From NCBI GenBank assembly GCA_949316235.1, contig OX438743.1, positions 35,123,242-35,187,241 of the forward strand: a DNA stretch of 64,000 bases, in the 5' to 3' direction. The DNA is from Oegoconia quadripuncta. Lineage: Eukaryota > Arthropoda > Insecta > Lepidoptera > Autostichidae. Below the pieces are notes generated by a model. That model made no database searches. It was not told where the DNA came from and was given only the letters and a program-made list of their open reading frames with translations. The translations under genes were made by a program, and so were the position numbers. Shown here piece by piece: positions 12,228 through 25,729 of the stretch (position 1 is its first letter; each line of letters starts with the position of its first letter).

Positions 12228-14246
12228 TATATACGTGATGAGTTTTTTTACCGTAAGGAAAAATAGGGCATATTAGGTAAGTGAAATAGAAGGTATTGAC
12301 ATAGGTAGTTTAATTTTTTTTTTCTTCGAAACCATAAAATATAATCAAACGTTGTGGCATTGGACGGTCGCGTATGTAGCCTATTGCACATAATTACATC
12401 ATTAAATTGAATATATTTTTTTAATGCTTGATATGCGACTGGCAGGATTCTTAAGGTTCCTATCATGCGAAATTTATTTGAAACTGATATTTTCTCCAAT
12501 TTTTTTTATTTATTCAATTTAATGATATCATTATGTGCTAGGCTAGTGTATACATCAGATCCCACTAACTTTAGACCTATATCAGTACTACCCACATTTA
12601 GTAAAATTTTTGAGAAATTGATTTTAAACCAGTTAATGTCTCATTTTTATCAAAACAATATCATGCATCCCAAACAATTTGGATTCACACGGGGTCGCTC
12701 AACAACCAATGCAGGTGTTGAGCTAGTTCAACATATTTTTGATGCCTGGGAGAATTCGCGGGATGCAATTGGCGTCTTCTGCGATTTGTCAAAGGCTTTT
12801 GATTGTGTTCATTATGATATATTAATCAGGAAATTACACCATTACGGCATACAAGGTCAGGCTTTGAATCTTTTAAAATCATACTTGTATAATAGAATTC
12901 AGAGGGTAGATGTTAATGGCACTAAGTCCTCTGGGTCTGAGGTCCATATGGGCGTGCCACAAGGTTCAATTCTAGGACCATTTTTGTTTCTTGTGTACAT
13001 TAATGACTTGCCTCATCTTGCCCGGAATAGATGTGAAATAGTATTGTTTGCAGATGACACCTCTGTGCTATTAAAGTTAAGAGATATCAATCATCTTGTG
13101 ACGATGTAAACACTGCTATTTTTGAACTTGTTAACTGGTTTACAGTAAATAATCTTCTTTTGAATGAAAAAAAAACTAAATGCTTAAAATTTACTTTACC
13201 TAATGTTAAACAAATGCCTATTGACATATTTGTACGAGGCGAAAAATTGGACCTTGTAGACACTACTGTCTTTTTAGGACTGACATTGGATGCTAAGCTT
13301 CAGTGGGGGCCTCATATTGAGAAACTAGCGAAAAGGCTTGCTTCTGCTGCGTATGCAGTCAAAAAAATCAGAAATTTAACAGACGTTCATACCGCAAGAC
13401 TGGTTTACTTTAGCTATTTCCACAGTTTGATGTCATATGGCATATTGTTGTGGGGAAACGCTGCTGACATACATATGATTTTTGTTCTGCAGAAGCGTGC
13501 TATTCGTGCCATTTATAAATTAGGACCTAGAGAGTCTCTTAGAGATAAGTTTAAGGAAATTAATATCTTAACAATGGCATCTCAATACGTTTATGAGAAT
13601 TTGTTATATGCAAAAAAAAATATAACCTTATTCGCTAAAAATAGTGATAGGCACAATGTTAATACAAGGAATAAGAACCAGTTATCTATTTATGTTAGCC
13701 GACTTCACAAAGTTAGTAAATCCTTCAAAGGGCAATGTATACGCTTTTATAATAAGGTTCCAGTAGACATTCAAAATATGCCTTTAAATAAATTTAAAGC
13801 AATCATAAAACAGAAATTATTAACAAAAGGCTATTATAAAATCACTGACTATTTGAATGATAAGCAAGCATGGACATAGCTGTCTATTCATATAATTATC
13901 AAATCGCAACCTATAATCTGTTTAAAAGAGCAACCCTAGAGTTTCTTGCTCGTTCTTCTCTGGGGAGTCAGCTTTGTGAATGAGCAGTAAATTTAAACTA
14001 TAATGTAATATTAATATTAATAGTGACGTTTTCAAGTGATAATTTTATCCTATGAAATAAAAATATTTTGATTTTGATTTTGATTTTATAGGCTTTATAC
14101 GCGATCGTCAATTTCCACAACGTTTAATTATATTTTATGATATCGAAGAAAAAAAAAATTAAACTACCTATGCCAATATCTTCTATTTGACTTACCTAAT
14201 GTGCCCTATTTTTTTCCTTACTGTAAAAAAAACTCATCCGGTATAT
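12228..14246. mobile_element. MITE (long-TIR family E), copy 1, interrupted by a LINE
   Basis: Terminal inverted repeats of about 75-80 bp face each other at 12230-12315 and 14157-14245. The outer ends read like TATACCxGATGAG and the core is ACCGTAAGGAAAAATAGGGC. Without the internal LINE (12545-14088) the element would be about 470 bp. Two further copies occur at 20013-20389 and 43841-44205. TA-rich ends suggest TA target duplication as in Tc1/mariner-related MITEs (inference). Confidence 0.85.
12545..14088 (+). mobile_element. 5'-truncated non-LTR retrotransposon (Jockey/CR1/L2-like) with reverse transcriptase remnant
   Basis: The fragment encodes most of a reverse transcriptase in two frames: 12545-13108 and about 13077-13879. 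Motifs seen are FRPISVLPTFSKIFEKL, GFTRGRSTTNA, DLSKAFDCVHYDIL, GVPQGSILGPFLFLVYINDLP shortened, and FADDTSVLL with the catalytic Asp pair. A frameshift near 13077 separates this from the thumb and C-terminal domain (NNLLLNEKKTKC through GYYKITDYLND). The 3' end carries a (TTTTGA)n tail at about 14066-14086. It is flanked by the 6-bp duplication TAGGCT (12539-12544 and 14089-14094). The clade cannot be fixed by eye. Confidence 0.9.
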
Positions 14247-14727
14247 TTCATTATTATAATTTATATGAAAGTTATGAAACTTCAGCTTTCATTTTAATTT
14301 CTCTTATACAAACACATACATATGTTCACCGCATATAGCACTAAAATGAGAATTACTTAATTTTACACACCCCAGAAATAGCTAACTCTAGAGTCACGGC
14401 CAGTTAGCACAGATATGTGTTCACACATTAGGTAATTGATTAATTGACGGCTACACAGATTGAGGGGAGTAAAACGCTGCATAAATATGTACATAAATTT
14501 ATTTACTACACTACGTAAAAAGTTTTTATTATTGCTCTCCAACTATTAAAACAAGTAAGTGTGTTATTTACTATCTCTATATGCCAAATGCTTTCTAAAA
14601 GTTGATTGAACTCCATACCGCGGGTATAAACCATTTTTAAAAGTTGGTACATTTAAGGGACATCGAAAAACTGACCTTCTACATGATCACAAGGACCTTG
14701 AAGAATGCATGTGTTATTTTATACGTT

Positions 14728-15030
14728 TTTTTTTATGAATGACGGGTTCGTACTTGGCCTCAATCACACCTGATGTTAAGTGAAGATGAGGTCGAAGGTG
14801 GAAGCGTACTCACCCGGAAACCCCAACACATTTGGGGGACTGGCTATCTTATCTCTGACTTCGGAACACAGCAATGCTATTAACATAGCTGCTTGGCGGC
14901 AGATTTAGATAAGATAGTGGTAGCTAGCCAGGCGGACATTTTAAAATGCTCTACCACCAACCAAATCCAGTACTTAAACATGTAACCCGCTGGGGATCTA
15001 ACCCGCGACCTCCGAATCGTATACCGGGTT
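14728..15030 (-). repeat. SINE family D copy, minus strand
   Basis: Starts with a T-run (14728-14737; poly(A) on the minus strand) and runs through CACACCTGATGTTAAGTGAA and TAGCTAGCCAGGCGGACATT to a tRNA-like head (GGGGATCTAACCCGCGACCT). Confidence 0.8.
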
Positions 15031-15389
15031 AATATAACTAATATAACTTTTATAGTTGTCTGGTATTAAGCCCCTAAACGTAGAAAGAGCATTGATATTT
15101 TTTCCAAAACGAGTGCATATACTTATAAATATTTCTATTAAGCCTAAGGAGTAACCTACCACAGTAGCACTAGAATCAAATCCGAGGGGTTCCACGTTAC
15201 ATGCCCAACCTACATTGTTGTGAGCTATGCTAGCATTTGATTGCATAAATTAATATACTGTAGTCGAATTAAACTTCTTACCCGCCTCATTACGGTATTG
15301 TTTATTGATAGAAGTCTTTGTCTCAATGTGTGTTTGTGGCTATCTGTGCGATCTTGGCAGCTGAGTGGATGATGCAGTCCTGTTTCTGC

Positions 15390-15585
15390 CTCGGCGATCT
15401 TATCTAAGTCTGCCGCCAAACAATAATGTTTATAGCATTGTTGTGTTCCGGTTGTCAGAGATAAGATAGCCAGCCCCCCAAATAACATGAGTTTTCCGGG
15501 TCAGTACGCTTCCACCTTCCAGCTTATCTTCACTTAACATCGTGTGATTGAGATCAAGTGGCAACCTGCTGTGCATAAAAAAGTT
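15390..15585 (+). repeat. SINE family D copy
   Basis: Runs from ATCTTATCTAAGTCTGCCGC through AGAGATAAGATAGCCAGCCC to a short A-rich end near 15580. Confidence 0.75.
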
Positions 15586-16424
15586 ATGATTGTCGAAAAC
15601 CGGCCCACCCATTGTATATTAATATGAGTTTCAGAGCAATAGCACATTGAAAGGTCATCATCATCAGCCCATATACATCCCACTGCAGGGATAGGCCTAC
15701 CCTCGTATTGAGGGAGTATGAGCCATAGTCCACCACGCTGGTCCAATGCGGGTTGGGACATAGAAAGGTCGTCTGAAATAAATTGTCCATAAACAGACTG
15801 ACAAATTGTGAGATTGAATTAAAGATAGACAAAAATCTTTTATGGTGATGACGCCGTTAACATCCATTAGATAATTATCTATGATCCATCCAAGCATATC
15901 ATGTTTCAATGGAGGCTCATAGAAAAAGTCTCAGTCAATAAATGAATGGAAAGTAAAACGAAAGTTGTCAAGTATCTAAACCTTATATGAAGAGACTTGT
16001 GGTAGTGGGAACGATTATTACTGTAATATCTTTAGTTATGGTCAACTTGGTAATAATGTTAGCACTCTGCTCACGTATTTTACATTTAGTGATGAAATTG
16101 CCGAGCACCTGCGTAGAATTCCTCGTTTTCAAATTTAGACATAAGCAAATTATGCAATGTCTTGGTTTTAGCGAATATGAAATGTTACTTAAATAGAAGT
16201 TTTTACTTATACAGCGTGTGTCCCTGAATAGGAGAAAAACGAAAAATCATGGGTATTGTATGATTGATTATGGTAGTCAAATTTGCATATAAGTTAGAAT
16301 ATGTAAATAAGTTATACGTTACATTATATAATAATTACCAACTATAAAATACATCCGTATTGCTACTATTAGTGCAAACCTCATCCACTAGTAGCTTCTA
16401 TCTTTACCCTAAGGTTTGCATGGA

Positions 16425-16545
16425 AGAGATCGCTGTTAGCGATAAGGCCGCCTTTATGTGCGATTAATGATGTACGCTGTATTCTTCATGCAGCTTTTGT
16501 TAATTGTGCAATAAAGAGTATTTCATTGATTGATTAATAAATCAA
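16425..16545 (+). repeat. Retroposon 3' tail
   Basis: GGAAGAGATCGCTGTTAGCG, AAGGCCGCC, and the end CAATAAAGAGTATTTCATTG followed by (ATTG)n resemble the 3' ends of insect LINE/SINE copies. No upstream coding part is visible. Confidence 0.5.
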
Positions 16546-18994
16546 TATTATCGCATCGGACTCGGTGCTGGGTCTCGTTAATTTAACAATTCTTTTGTTT
16601 ATATTTGTGAGAATGAAGAAGTAAGTATTAGATATAACTTGTTCCAAATCTAGGCCACATACTGGCTCGATCGTTATTAATTTTATATGATCACATAAAA
16701 GTTACTCAGCTCGTGTAGGTATATCAAATGGAAACTGACTTGTACCGGACCTTTTCTATGACTAAATACACAACCACTTTCAATGAAAAAATCACTTGAC
16801 GCCTAAAAAGAATGCTTAGTCCACTTTCTAGACTTACCTAAAGAGAATCTTTGAGTGCATTAGTAGTTATGTAAGCACTTTATGCTTGCATATCAGGATC
16901 GTAATTTTTATGCACTTTCCCACTTATCTAAGACATAGCTAATTGGCTTGCTGTTTGCATGCGTTTAGGTGATTAGCGTATAAATGGCCTGTCAGCAGCA
17001 TTTTAAGCATGCTGGTGTTTATAATGCATTGCATATCTCAAGATGCGCTTGAGTTCATATTTCATTCAATTGACGGCCAATTGAGGTAGTCACCGTGCCT
17101 TCGAAACTGATGGATGTGGGGTCTATACCTATTCAGCAGTGAACTGATGTGATGATCCAACCTTGATCTTTCATAAAAAAAGCCTGGAATACAGTCTATC
17201 TCTAGTGTCATGCTAACTTTTTATATATTTTAAACATCAGATGCGCTGGAGTTATTACTTTTTATCTTAAATATATTACAGTACTCAATTTGCCGCTAAA
17301 CTATATTTGCTTTTTTTTGTGATTTTGCTTTTTGGCAAGCTAGATTTATTGTGACAAAAAAAATTGTCCATTGCGAACTATTACGTTCATGAGCAAACTT
17401 GCTTTCTACAAGAACCATATCAACCTTTGCCATATTTTATCGAATGATTTACATAAAGGTGTTTAATAATATTTGCGTCCCGGAATAGTTACGGCGTTGA
17501 TTTACACTAATTAACAGTTTAGCGCCACTGAACAGTAAAAAAACCGTATCAAGTGGGCAATGAAACGACCGTTGAACACGATACGGTTGTGAAATCGCAG
17601 AGACATATTGAATTATTGGTTGTCGCTCTAATGTACAATAGAATCACGCTCTTTGCATATCAATAACTGACAATGCTTAATGGGTGAGGCGGTGCAAGTG
17701 AACGGAGTAGGCGGAAGTATAGCCAGCTGATAGATTCAAGAGTTACATCAATTAGGCTTGTGGGAATTGGGCATCTTTTGAATACCGGTTGAATACACCA
17801 CCTTTGACATATTCCAAAACGCTAAGCAAAGCCTTCAAAAAGAAGGCGGCCGTAGAAGTGCTGGAACTTATCAGGAACAATTTATGCATCCTTGAAAGGT
17901 CCTTCACGAGGTGCTGGTATCTGAGCAAGCATGATTTGCTCAACATGGGGCTCCGTAACATATATAACGAATATGGCCCGCTGATGCATTAACACAATAT
18001 CCACCTGGGTGGCCACTTCCTACATCCGTATGAGATAAAAACGATCGCTGCCAGAAAAGTGCTGCATTATTTCAAAACAGTAAACCTCAGCAGCAAACTG
18101 TAGGATAGTGTCGATCACAAAGGATCAACAGCCGTCACGGTAATACACAGCCTATAGATCTACACCAGCCACACGTATAACCATATGGTCATAATACAGA
18201 ACGGATTTTGTAAATCTAGTAAATTTCCATTGGATTAACTAACAAATAACTAGATTTAGATATGAGTTTCAAAAAGCAGCTCTGTCATATTCCGAGCTCA
18301 AACTCAAAGAAGTATTCTTTGTAGGAGACAGAAGTGACAATGTAGGAAACCTGCAGACAATTTCTGAAGATACTTATTACGCCGCCCTGTCTATCCCTCA
18401 ATCGCAACCGTATTGTCTATGTCATCATCAGATTCTAAATTGGAACGGCTATAATGACGGCAAGCGGTGTCGCATCATACAGACATTTCATCACCTCCAT
18501 ATCGACTCTGCACAGTTGCATAGCTGCTGCGGTGTCAACAGATTTCCCGCAATCTTCAAAGGCAAGACACAGTTTGATTATATTTTTATGTTTCCTGTAT
18601 GACTACCGCAATATTTGGATGTGCTATATTGTACTGTATTACAACAGCTGTCGGACTCGTTGCCTCTCCCAGGGTCACGCTAGTATCATACTCCGGTCGC
18701 GGATTTTTAGAGCTTCAAACTAAATGTGCCAGTCTATTATTGTCATATTCGTAATATTATTGAAAATACATCTGTTTGATGATGTCATGTATTACTAGTT
18801 TCTCTAATATACGTCAATAGACATGGAGTAGGTATTACTTATCTCACTCTCTTAGTTTGGTTCAAGTGCCTCTCGCAGGCCTGTTCATCTGTCCATCGTC
18901 AGTGTTGCGGGTGTAGTGAAGGCGCTATATCAATTTCCCAATCCTAATATTATTGAAAATACGTCTTGGTTGATAATATCATGTATTCCATATA

Positions 18995-19245
18995 GAGTAA
19001 GTAATGCCAGAATGTGTCCAAAAAAGCTCGTCTGGTTATTCGAGTGGAAATGAGATCATTGAGAAGTATGAGTGAGGTGACTTCGAAAGATAGAATCAGG
19101 GATAGTGTAATTAGGGAGTTAAGCAGTGTGAAAGAAGACGTGTGACGAAAATTTTAAGAGAGTGAATGAAGCAAAAGAGGTGTGTCAGGATCGTAGCAAG
19201 TGGAAGTCTGTGGTCTCTGCCTACCCTTACGGGAAAAAACAGGTG
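18995..19245 (+). pseudogene. LINE reverse-transcriptase C-terminal remnant, internally deleted
   Basis: Encodes segments like EMRSLRSMSEVTSKDRIRD and, after a frame change, [20 protein letters not shown], matching the remnant at 61589-61867. The middle part (HVERM through GKGRPRR) is missing, and stops break the frame. Confidence 0.6.
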
Positions 19246-20012
19246 TGACTTTATGTACGTAATTCCGATACCCATAGCCGTACCCATACCTCTTATGCGG
19301 GAAAATACGGGAAGTAGTACTGTACAGTAATTTATAATCCAGTGAGTGGAAGTCACCAAGTCTGTCACCTGTCTGGAAGTCACCACGGTATATGATAAAT
19401 TTGTTGATATTGATATTATGAAGCATGACCGAATGGCGTATATTATTATACAAAACGCCCGCCGACGCCCGGCGCGGTTCACATGTTATTACTACAGAGC
19501 GACGATCTTCGTAGTTTTCGTAAAGTTGAAGCGTATGCGATTTCAAAATGTGACTATATTATACAATAGGTCGTAAAACATAGAAAATTCATTCTTCATC
19601 AATTTTACAGACTATAAAGTTTGTATATCAAATTAAGAGGCAAATCTCGCAATTCTTTAATATCCCAATTTATTGCTACAGTTAAAATAGGTAATATATA
19701 TGAAATATGTAGATATAAAAACTGGTTTTCTTATCACTTAAGTATAATATTATAGCCCCAAGTTTGCCCCAGGTGGTGTTGAGCAACGGTAACGTTGCTG
19801 CAACGAAACGGCTTGCAACGCTTGGCTAGTGAGCCTGTAATAATTACACACACGCACCAGTGTTAAATACTTAGAGGTAGGTCATTATGTGAGCAGTAGA
19901 TCACATAGGTACATGTAAATCGTCCTTTATAATTGAAAAAACGATTGTGGTCGAACGCGTATCCAGTACATCATAAAACGAAGAAAAACAACCATTAGGA
20001 AGATGTCAATAA

Positions 20013-20389
20013 TATACCGAATGAGATTTTTACCGTGAATATTAGGTAAGTGAAATAGAAGTTATTGGCATGGGTAGTTTATTTTTATAATTTTTTTTCA
20101 AAAACGCACGCGCATGGGGGCGATTGATATGCGACTGCCGGGAATCGTATAGGGTTCCTATCATGCGAAATTTATTTGGAACTCATATTTTGTCCAATGT
20201 AATAATAATTTATTTAATTTAATTATGTAATTATGTGGAACAGGCTACAAACGCGAAATGACACAATTAACGCTTTATTCGATTATGGTATTGAAAAATA
20301 AAAATAAAATGACCTATGCAAATACCTTCTATTTCACTAACCTAACATGCCCTATTTTTTTCCTTACGGTAATAACTCATTCGGTATAT
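20013..20389. mobile_element. MITE family E, copy 2 (uninterrupted)
   Basis: A 377-bp element bounded by TATACCGAATGAG and CTCATTCGGTATA, with long inverted repeats (GGTAAGTGAAATAGAAG and its complement). The interior matches copies 1 and 3 (GCGAAATTTATTTGGAACTC). Confidence 0.85.
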
Positions 20390-20486
20390 AGTATTTGACT
20401 ATGATGATGGTGAGAATAGATTTCGCTAAATTGTAAAATTCCGCCATTTTAATCAAAATTTGAATAAAGCTGTATTATTATTATTA

Positions 20487-20516
20487 GAAAGAAGAAAGAA
20501 AGAAAGAAAGAAAGTA
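20487..20516. repeat. (GAAA)n microsatellite
   Basis: About seven GAAA-type units next to the right end of MITE family E copy 2. Confidence 0.8.
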
Positions 20517-23500
20517 TTTATTTGGATTTCTGTTATAAAGATGTATACGTAAGTTTTATTACGCATGTATATCAAAAGTAAGTAGGTTAATTCTCGGATG
20601 GATGATCACTAGTGGTATTCTCAAACGAGTGTTTCCGTGCATAGAAGTGATCGTAATTGAAGTAGATACATAACTAGGTATGTGATATATTATTATACGC
20701 GCGCGTGCGCAGATTACTTAAACATTTTATATTTTGTTGGATAGCAATTTGTTCAAACAGTTCAAATAATAAATGTTAACTGAAGTTCTTTAATATTACA
20801 ATTTCAAAACATAATAATAATAAAAAACTTAATCCTCGCTTCGAAACAATTAAAATATTTTTGGTATTCAAGTCTATGGGCGCGCTGGATCCATTGTTTA
20901 TATAGTTTTTATTTCGTATGACGTTTGATGGATGACATAACAAGACTAATGAAAACGATCGTTTAGATCCAACCAATAACACAATAGCTGGCGGGTAATA
21001 TGATTCCGATACGTAACAAGACACTGGAATAACTTACTTATTACATCTTTGTTTTCAAGATCGTTTCCCGTACACAATTGGCATTACTACTATTAGTATA
21101 TTCGCTGCGTGTCTTGTAAACCAAACAAACGAATTTATAGGGTACTAGTGATGCGCCTCGGTTTCCACAAATGTATTATGCATGTACTCGTAACATATAA
21201 ACGTTCCGGAAGAAATTCTCTAAATGATAGTGAAAACTATCAAACATACAATATATTCTTTATTGCACAACATTAATAAACATAACACGAGGGAACAAAG
21301 AAAAAGAATAGAACACAATTGCTATCAAAATCCGTTGCTAGTTTAAAACAACTAAGCGACAAACAGGCAGACGCAGACAGCGAATTCCTTTTTGTACTGT
21401 TTAGAGAAGAGAATATAGATTAATATCTACACAATCATTGCTACTGTAAATAATTGAAAATTTAACTCTCAATGAGGTTTTTCACAACTTGGTCAAGTGG
21501 AAGGCCGCCCGCGGCCTAAAGCGCTTAAAATTAGCGATCGCCAACCCCCTTGCCTAGCCAACAATGATGGGGAGGGCTATGTTCTGCAGTGGACATCCTG
21601 TTGTTAATATGTTGATGAATATTTTCTTGAACTACACTCGAAAGAAAGCTAAGTATAAATTTAATCTAACTAAAGATCTACGTTCCTCTAGCCCGCTAAT
21701 ATAAAATAGTATCGTCGTATAAGATAGAATCCATACAGAGTAAATTAATTTCCTCTTAGCAACCGCACAACTAAATCCAGACTATCTAATGGGAATGCTA
21801 AGAAGCTCTAGCTTGAGACATGTCGAGTGGAATGCTCGCAACTCAGGCATTTCTCCTCTTCTCCCAAATGAACAACTAGGGCTGTAAATAGACGCTTTGG
21901 CTTGAGTGACTTCAGCGAATTTGAGCTAATTTTAGCTTGGTAACTGATGTTAGCCAGCAGTTTCGTCTTGGTAACACAATATGCTATACATAGTTCGGTT
22001 ACTTATGTTCGCAAGTACTTATGTATGTAATAAATGTATGTGATGAATCACTACTGCCCTGATTTACACCTGCGTAACCTCCAAAATAACGATCCAACAT
22101 CCAGGGGTTATACTGGTGGTGTCATTTGGGGTGTTTAGTGACCTCAGCACTTAGATGTAATGCCTCCTTTACTAAGAAGGTAGTAGTAGTGGAACCCAGT
22201 ACTCACCAAATCGGCTTTTTGTTAAATTGAAAAAGGCCTCATAAACCTATATTTTTAGTCAATATCATTTTACCTTCGCGTTATCAGCATCAAAATTACT
22301 AAGTTATGTTTCGTACAAGGATGTTTGAATGGTTTGAGATGGACCGATGCTTTTTCCCCTAGTAAATTCAAAAAAATTCCACACACACGGAAACTGTAAG
22401 CATTAATTAATAAGATAGTTATATATAATAAATAAGTCGTGAGATAAATCTGTTGTATATCTGTCAGCGCCTCCCAGCCCCAGGTCACAGTAACCGTTAA
22501 CCACCATCCGTGTGCTCTAGAATCTAGATTATAGGTAAACACTCAGTTATACCTATGCTACCGAGTACTACTATACTATATACTATACTAACTATATATA
22601 TACTAACGACCGTCTTTACACGCAGAATGCTGGTAATATTAATCATTAGCAATTCAAGCTTTACCGTTTCACCTAATTATTTAAGGGACAATTTATTACG
22701 CGAAAAAACAATTTGAAACAACCCATGGGTAACAACCCATTTGGAACAACCAGAACATCCACTTGCCGCAGGGGGAGTGGTTTCCCACTTTTTACTAATT
22801 GCATGTCCTATTTCTTTAATTTTACCTCTATTAGTTAAGGTTCAAAGTAGCAATAGAGTCACGTAGGGCACCGTATACCTCCAGTAAGCGCCTTGTCCAG
22901 TACCACTGTTGAACCTAGCTTATACGAGCTACAGTGGGAGAAATGTGGTGGTAGGATTGCTGAAATTAGGTCTCTCCTGAATATCCACACCGGCCGTAAC
23001 AATTGATGTTTGGTAATTTTTTCACTTTATTACTTGTTACGATTAATAGACTTTGGACATCATTTCTCAATGTGCGCTTACCAATTCTGTTCGCGGGAGG
23101 AATACCGTCAAACTGTTAAACATCAATAATTACACTCGGAAGGACGCTACAGAGAGTAAAGTCCCAAAACTTCAATTGGCTTTGCAAGCAGGTAGCTACA
23201 AGCACTATAAACAAAATATCATTAAAAATAGCGGTACTAAGTATCTTGTACAAAATTGTGAACTTTATCAACGAGTATTCATCAGTAGCGAACATGCCCC
23301 TGATCTTGGCTCTCTTATCTTACGGAACCAACACGAAACAATGCGCTCTTCTCCCACGTTTTTGTGGACCGTACGTGTTGTCATACGGCGTAATGATAAC
23401 GATCATGTAACCGATCGTAAGTTCTTGTGATCATTAGTTTGCTAGTTTAACAGGTTTTTTGTTTCGCTGATTTATGCTACCATTACAAGTCTATAATTAA

Positions 23501-25183
23501 ATTAAGATTGCTATGCAAATTACTTGTGAGAAGCAAATTTTACGATGTTTTAATTTTAATCAAGATTGCAATTGGGTTGAAATTAGTAATTTATAGTGAT
23601 CATCAATTGAAGCCCTATTCAAGGCTCTAAATTGAAATATGTATCCTAATCACCACGCTGAGAAGCGCTCATGGCGCAATTGCATTCGGTATTCATTTTC
23701 GGTAAGTGAAGGTAAGCTAAGTCTGGCAGTCAATGGATGGATGAACACTGGTGACATTTTAATGTGAGTTGCTGTTGATGAATCGCCACGCTGGACAAAC
23801 GGGTTGGCTATCACAGAATTTTTGGAGCTCAGTTCAATAATACGGCTGCCCATAGTGCCCCTATACCAAAAGCTCACAATGAATCCCTTGGTAGTCATTC
23901 ACTGCCCCCACGGAAGAGACGAGTTGTTGCTATTGTTTCTGCATGTGCCTAAATTCGAACCAAACAACGAACTTAGTACCTTTGACGGAATATAAAAACA
24001 AGTTATTAATAAAATCAGACAGATTTGGAATGGCAAATGCCTGCATAAGGTATATACAAAGAACCAAGAATTGCATAATTTGTGACGCTTGGAGCCCTCA
24101 GCGGTAGCCGATGCCGCTGCGCCTGCACAGTCGGAAGGCGATTGTCGGTGAGACGGAGGATTCCATTTGACTCAAGGGTTTTTGAAATTGAACTCAAATG
24201 ATCGATAATCTTAACATTTTTTGTACCTTTTTGTAACCACAAAACTGCTTGGCGAAAATAACAAACAACAACAGACGTTTTGCTTCTTACCTATAAAGAA
24301 AGATATTATCACTAATATTATGATGCAAATGAGTTAGAAATAAATTGCTATGCGTATGACTGTATACGCAGTAACTACTATGCATTGTGGACGGTTGATT
24401 ATCCCATTATACGTCGGATAAAACAATGATGTGTTGTGCATCTGAATGACTATTCTATAAAGCAAAAACTATTCGCAATGGCTTTTGTATTCGGAAACGC
24501 AAAGATAATTACTTGTCAGACTTTAGGCACGTACTAAGGAATGATTCTCATACATCATTTGATCTCTATTCATCTGATTATTATTTGTGTGTTGAATTTA
24601 CTCTTATAATTACCGTTATCAAAGCAATGAGTTGAAATTTGAATCTATATTACGTTAAATCTATTCTCAAGACCTCTACCTCAAGCATCTAAATTAAATC
24701 CAATTTGAGTAAATACTAAAATGAATGCCTACTTCTTGAGTATTATAATTGAATCTCGACTCAAGAAACCTTCTGAAATCAATATTTAATTTACAACTGG
24801 TTTTAAGTCCAAACTTAAAATTGGTGGTGTATTACGGGTCTTTGCATTCCAACATGGATGTATCAGAAGATTGTACCTGTACATGGCTAGAGGGGTAAGC
24901 CTGACAGGGTATTAAATCTGCAATTTGTTCGTATCTCATAATGATGCCAGTAAGTCTGTGAATAACTGCTCCAAACATTGTTTAAAACTTTACCAATCGA
25001 AACGAAAAACGAACGAGACTGCAACATGAGTACTTGATTAATCATTTCATTTTATACAATTTCCTTTGAACATGTCATAACTGGAAGCAATTTGGATATA
25101 AATGCTATAATTATAACGCACGAGACTAATCGTGAGAGAGACATTGAGATAGACGGTCTAATGATAACAAACGGTGGTGTCGC

Positions 25184-25250
25184 CATTGTGGTTCAGTGTT
25201 GTTTTAGTGTTTACTAAACCGGCGCCGTGTCGGGTTGTGTAAACATACTT
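25184..25250 (+). promoter_or_regulatory. Candidate initiator and 5' leader of the SDR-like gene
   Basis: An arthropod-style initiator TCAGT occurs at 25193-25197, followed by a GC-richer stretch and a possible splice donor (GT|GTAAAC near 25240). A matching acceptor (TTGTTCCAG) lies at 25681-25689, about 40 bases before the ATG at 25730, so a short non-coding first exon is plausible. No TATA box is evident. This is inference from motifs only. Confidence 0.2.
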
Positions 25251-25729
25251 TCATTCAATTAGCTACGGCTAAGATCACTCGGTTACACTAAGAATTTATG
25301 GAAACATGCGTATCGTTAATTCAACAGTTAGAATAAAATAGCCGTTTCTGTATTGAATTTTGAGCATAAAGTCATAGAATGTTATATAATTTAGCGTTAG
25401 CGTTGGGTCACCTATAAAGGTGACCCAAACGCTTATGTTTGGGATATCTCCAACCAACCCATTTGGAATAAAGGTCGTGATATTACGTACGTAAAAGGTT
25501 ACAACGATTTAAATTATGTACTTAATTTACTTAAATTTGACTTCCAACATGGTCTTGTAATGGATACAAATACTTCTGTCTGTCTCCCGAACTTTGCCTC
25601 AATACAAGACCCCCAATAATTTCTACAGATTTCACTTAAACGATGAATAAACAATTGCATTCACTAATCAATGCATTCTTTTGTTCCAGATAACTTCACA
25701 AACGATGTCTCTGTAGGCAGTGAGCCGCA

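Larger units (their letters stand above)
14247..18990. other. No gene recognised; repeats and one possible decayed coding stretch
   Basis: Holds two SINE D copies, a CATCATCAGCC-type dispersed block at 15655-15760 and the retroposon tail at 16425. Around 17789-18240 the base composition and a 67-aa open frame (KKKAAVEVLELIRNNLCILE) hint at a decayed coding region, followed by frame-broken sequence. No family is recognised. Confidence 0.45.
19246..25180. other. No gene recognised
   Basis: Contains MITE E copy 2, a short dispersed block near 21480-21600 and an unassigned 125-codon open stretch at 23053-23430 whose first codon is not ATG. No splice-linked partner exon was found for it. Confidence 0.5.
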
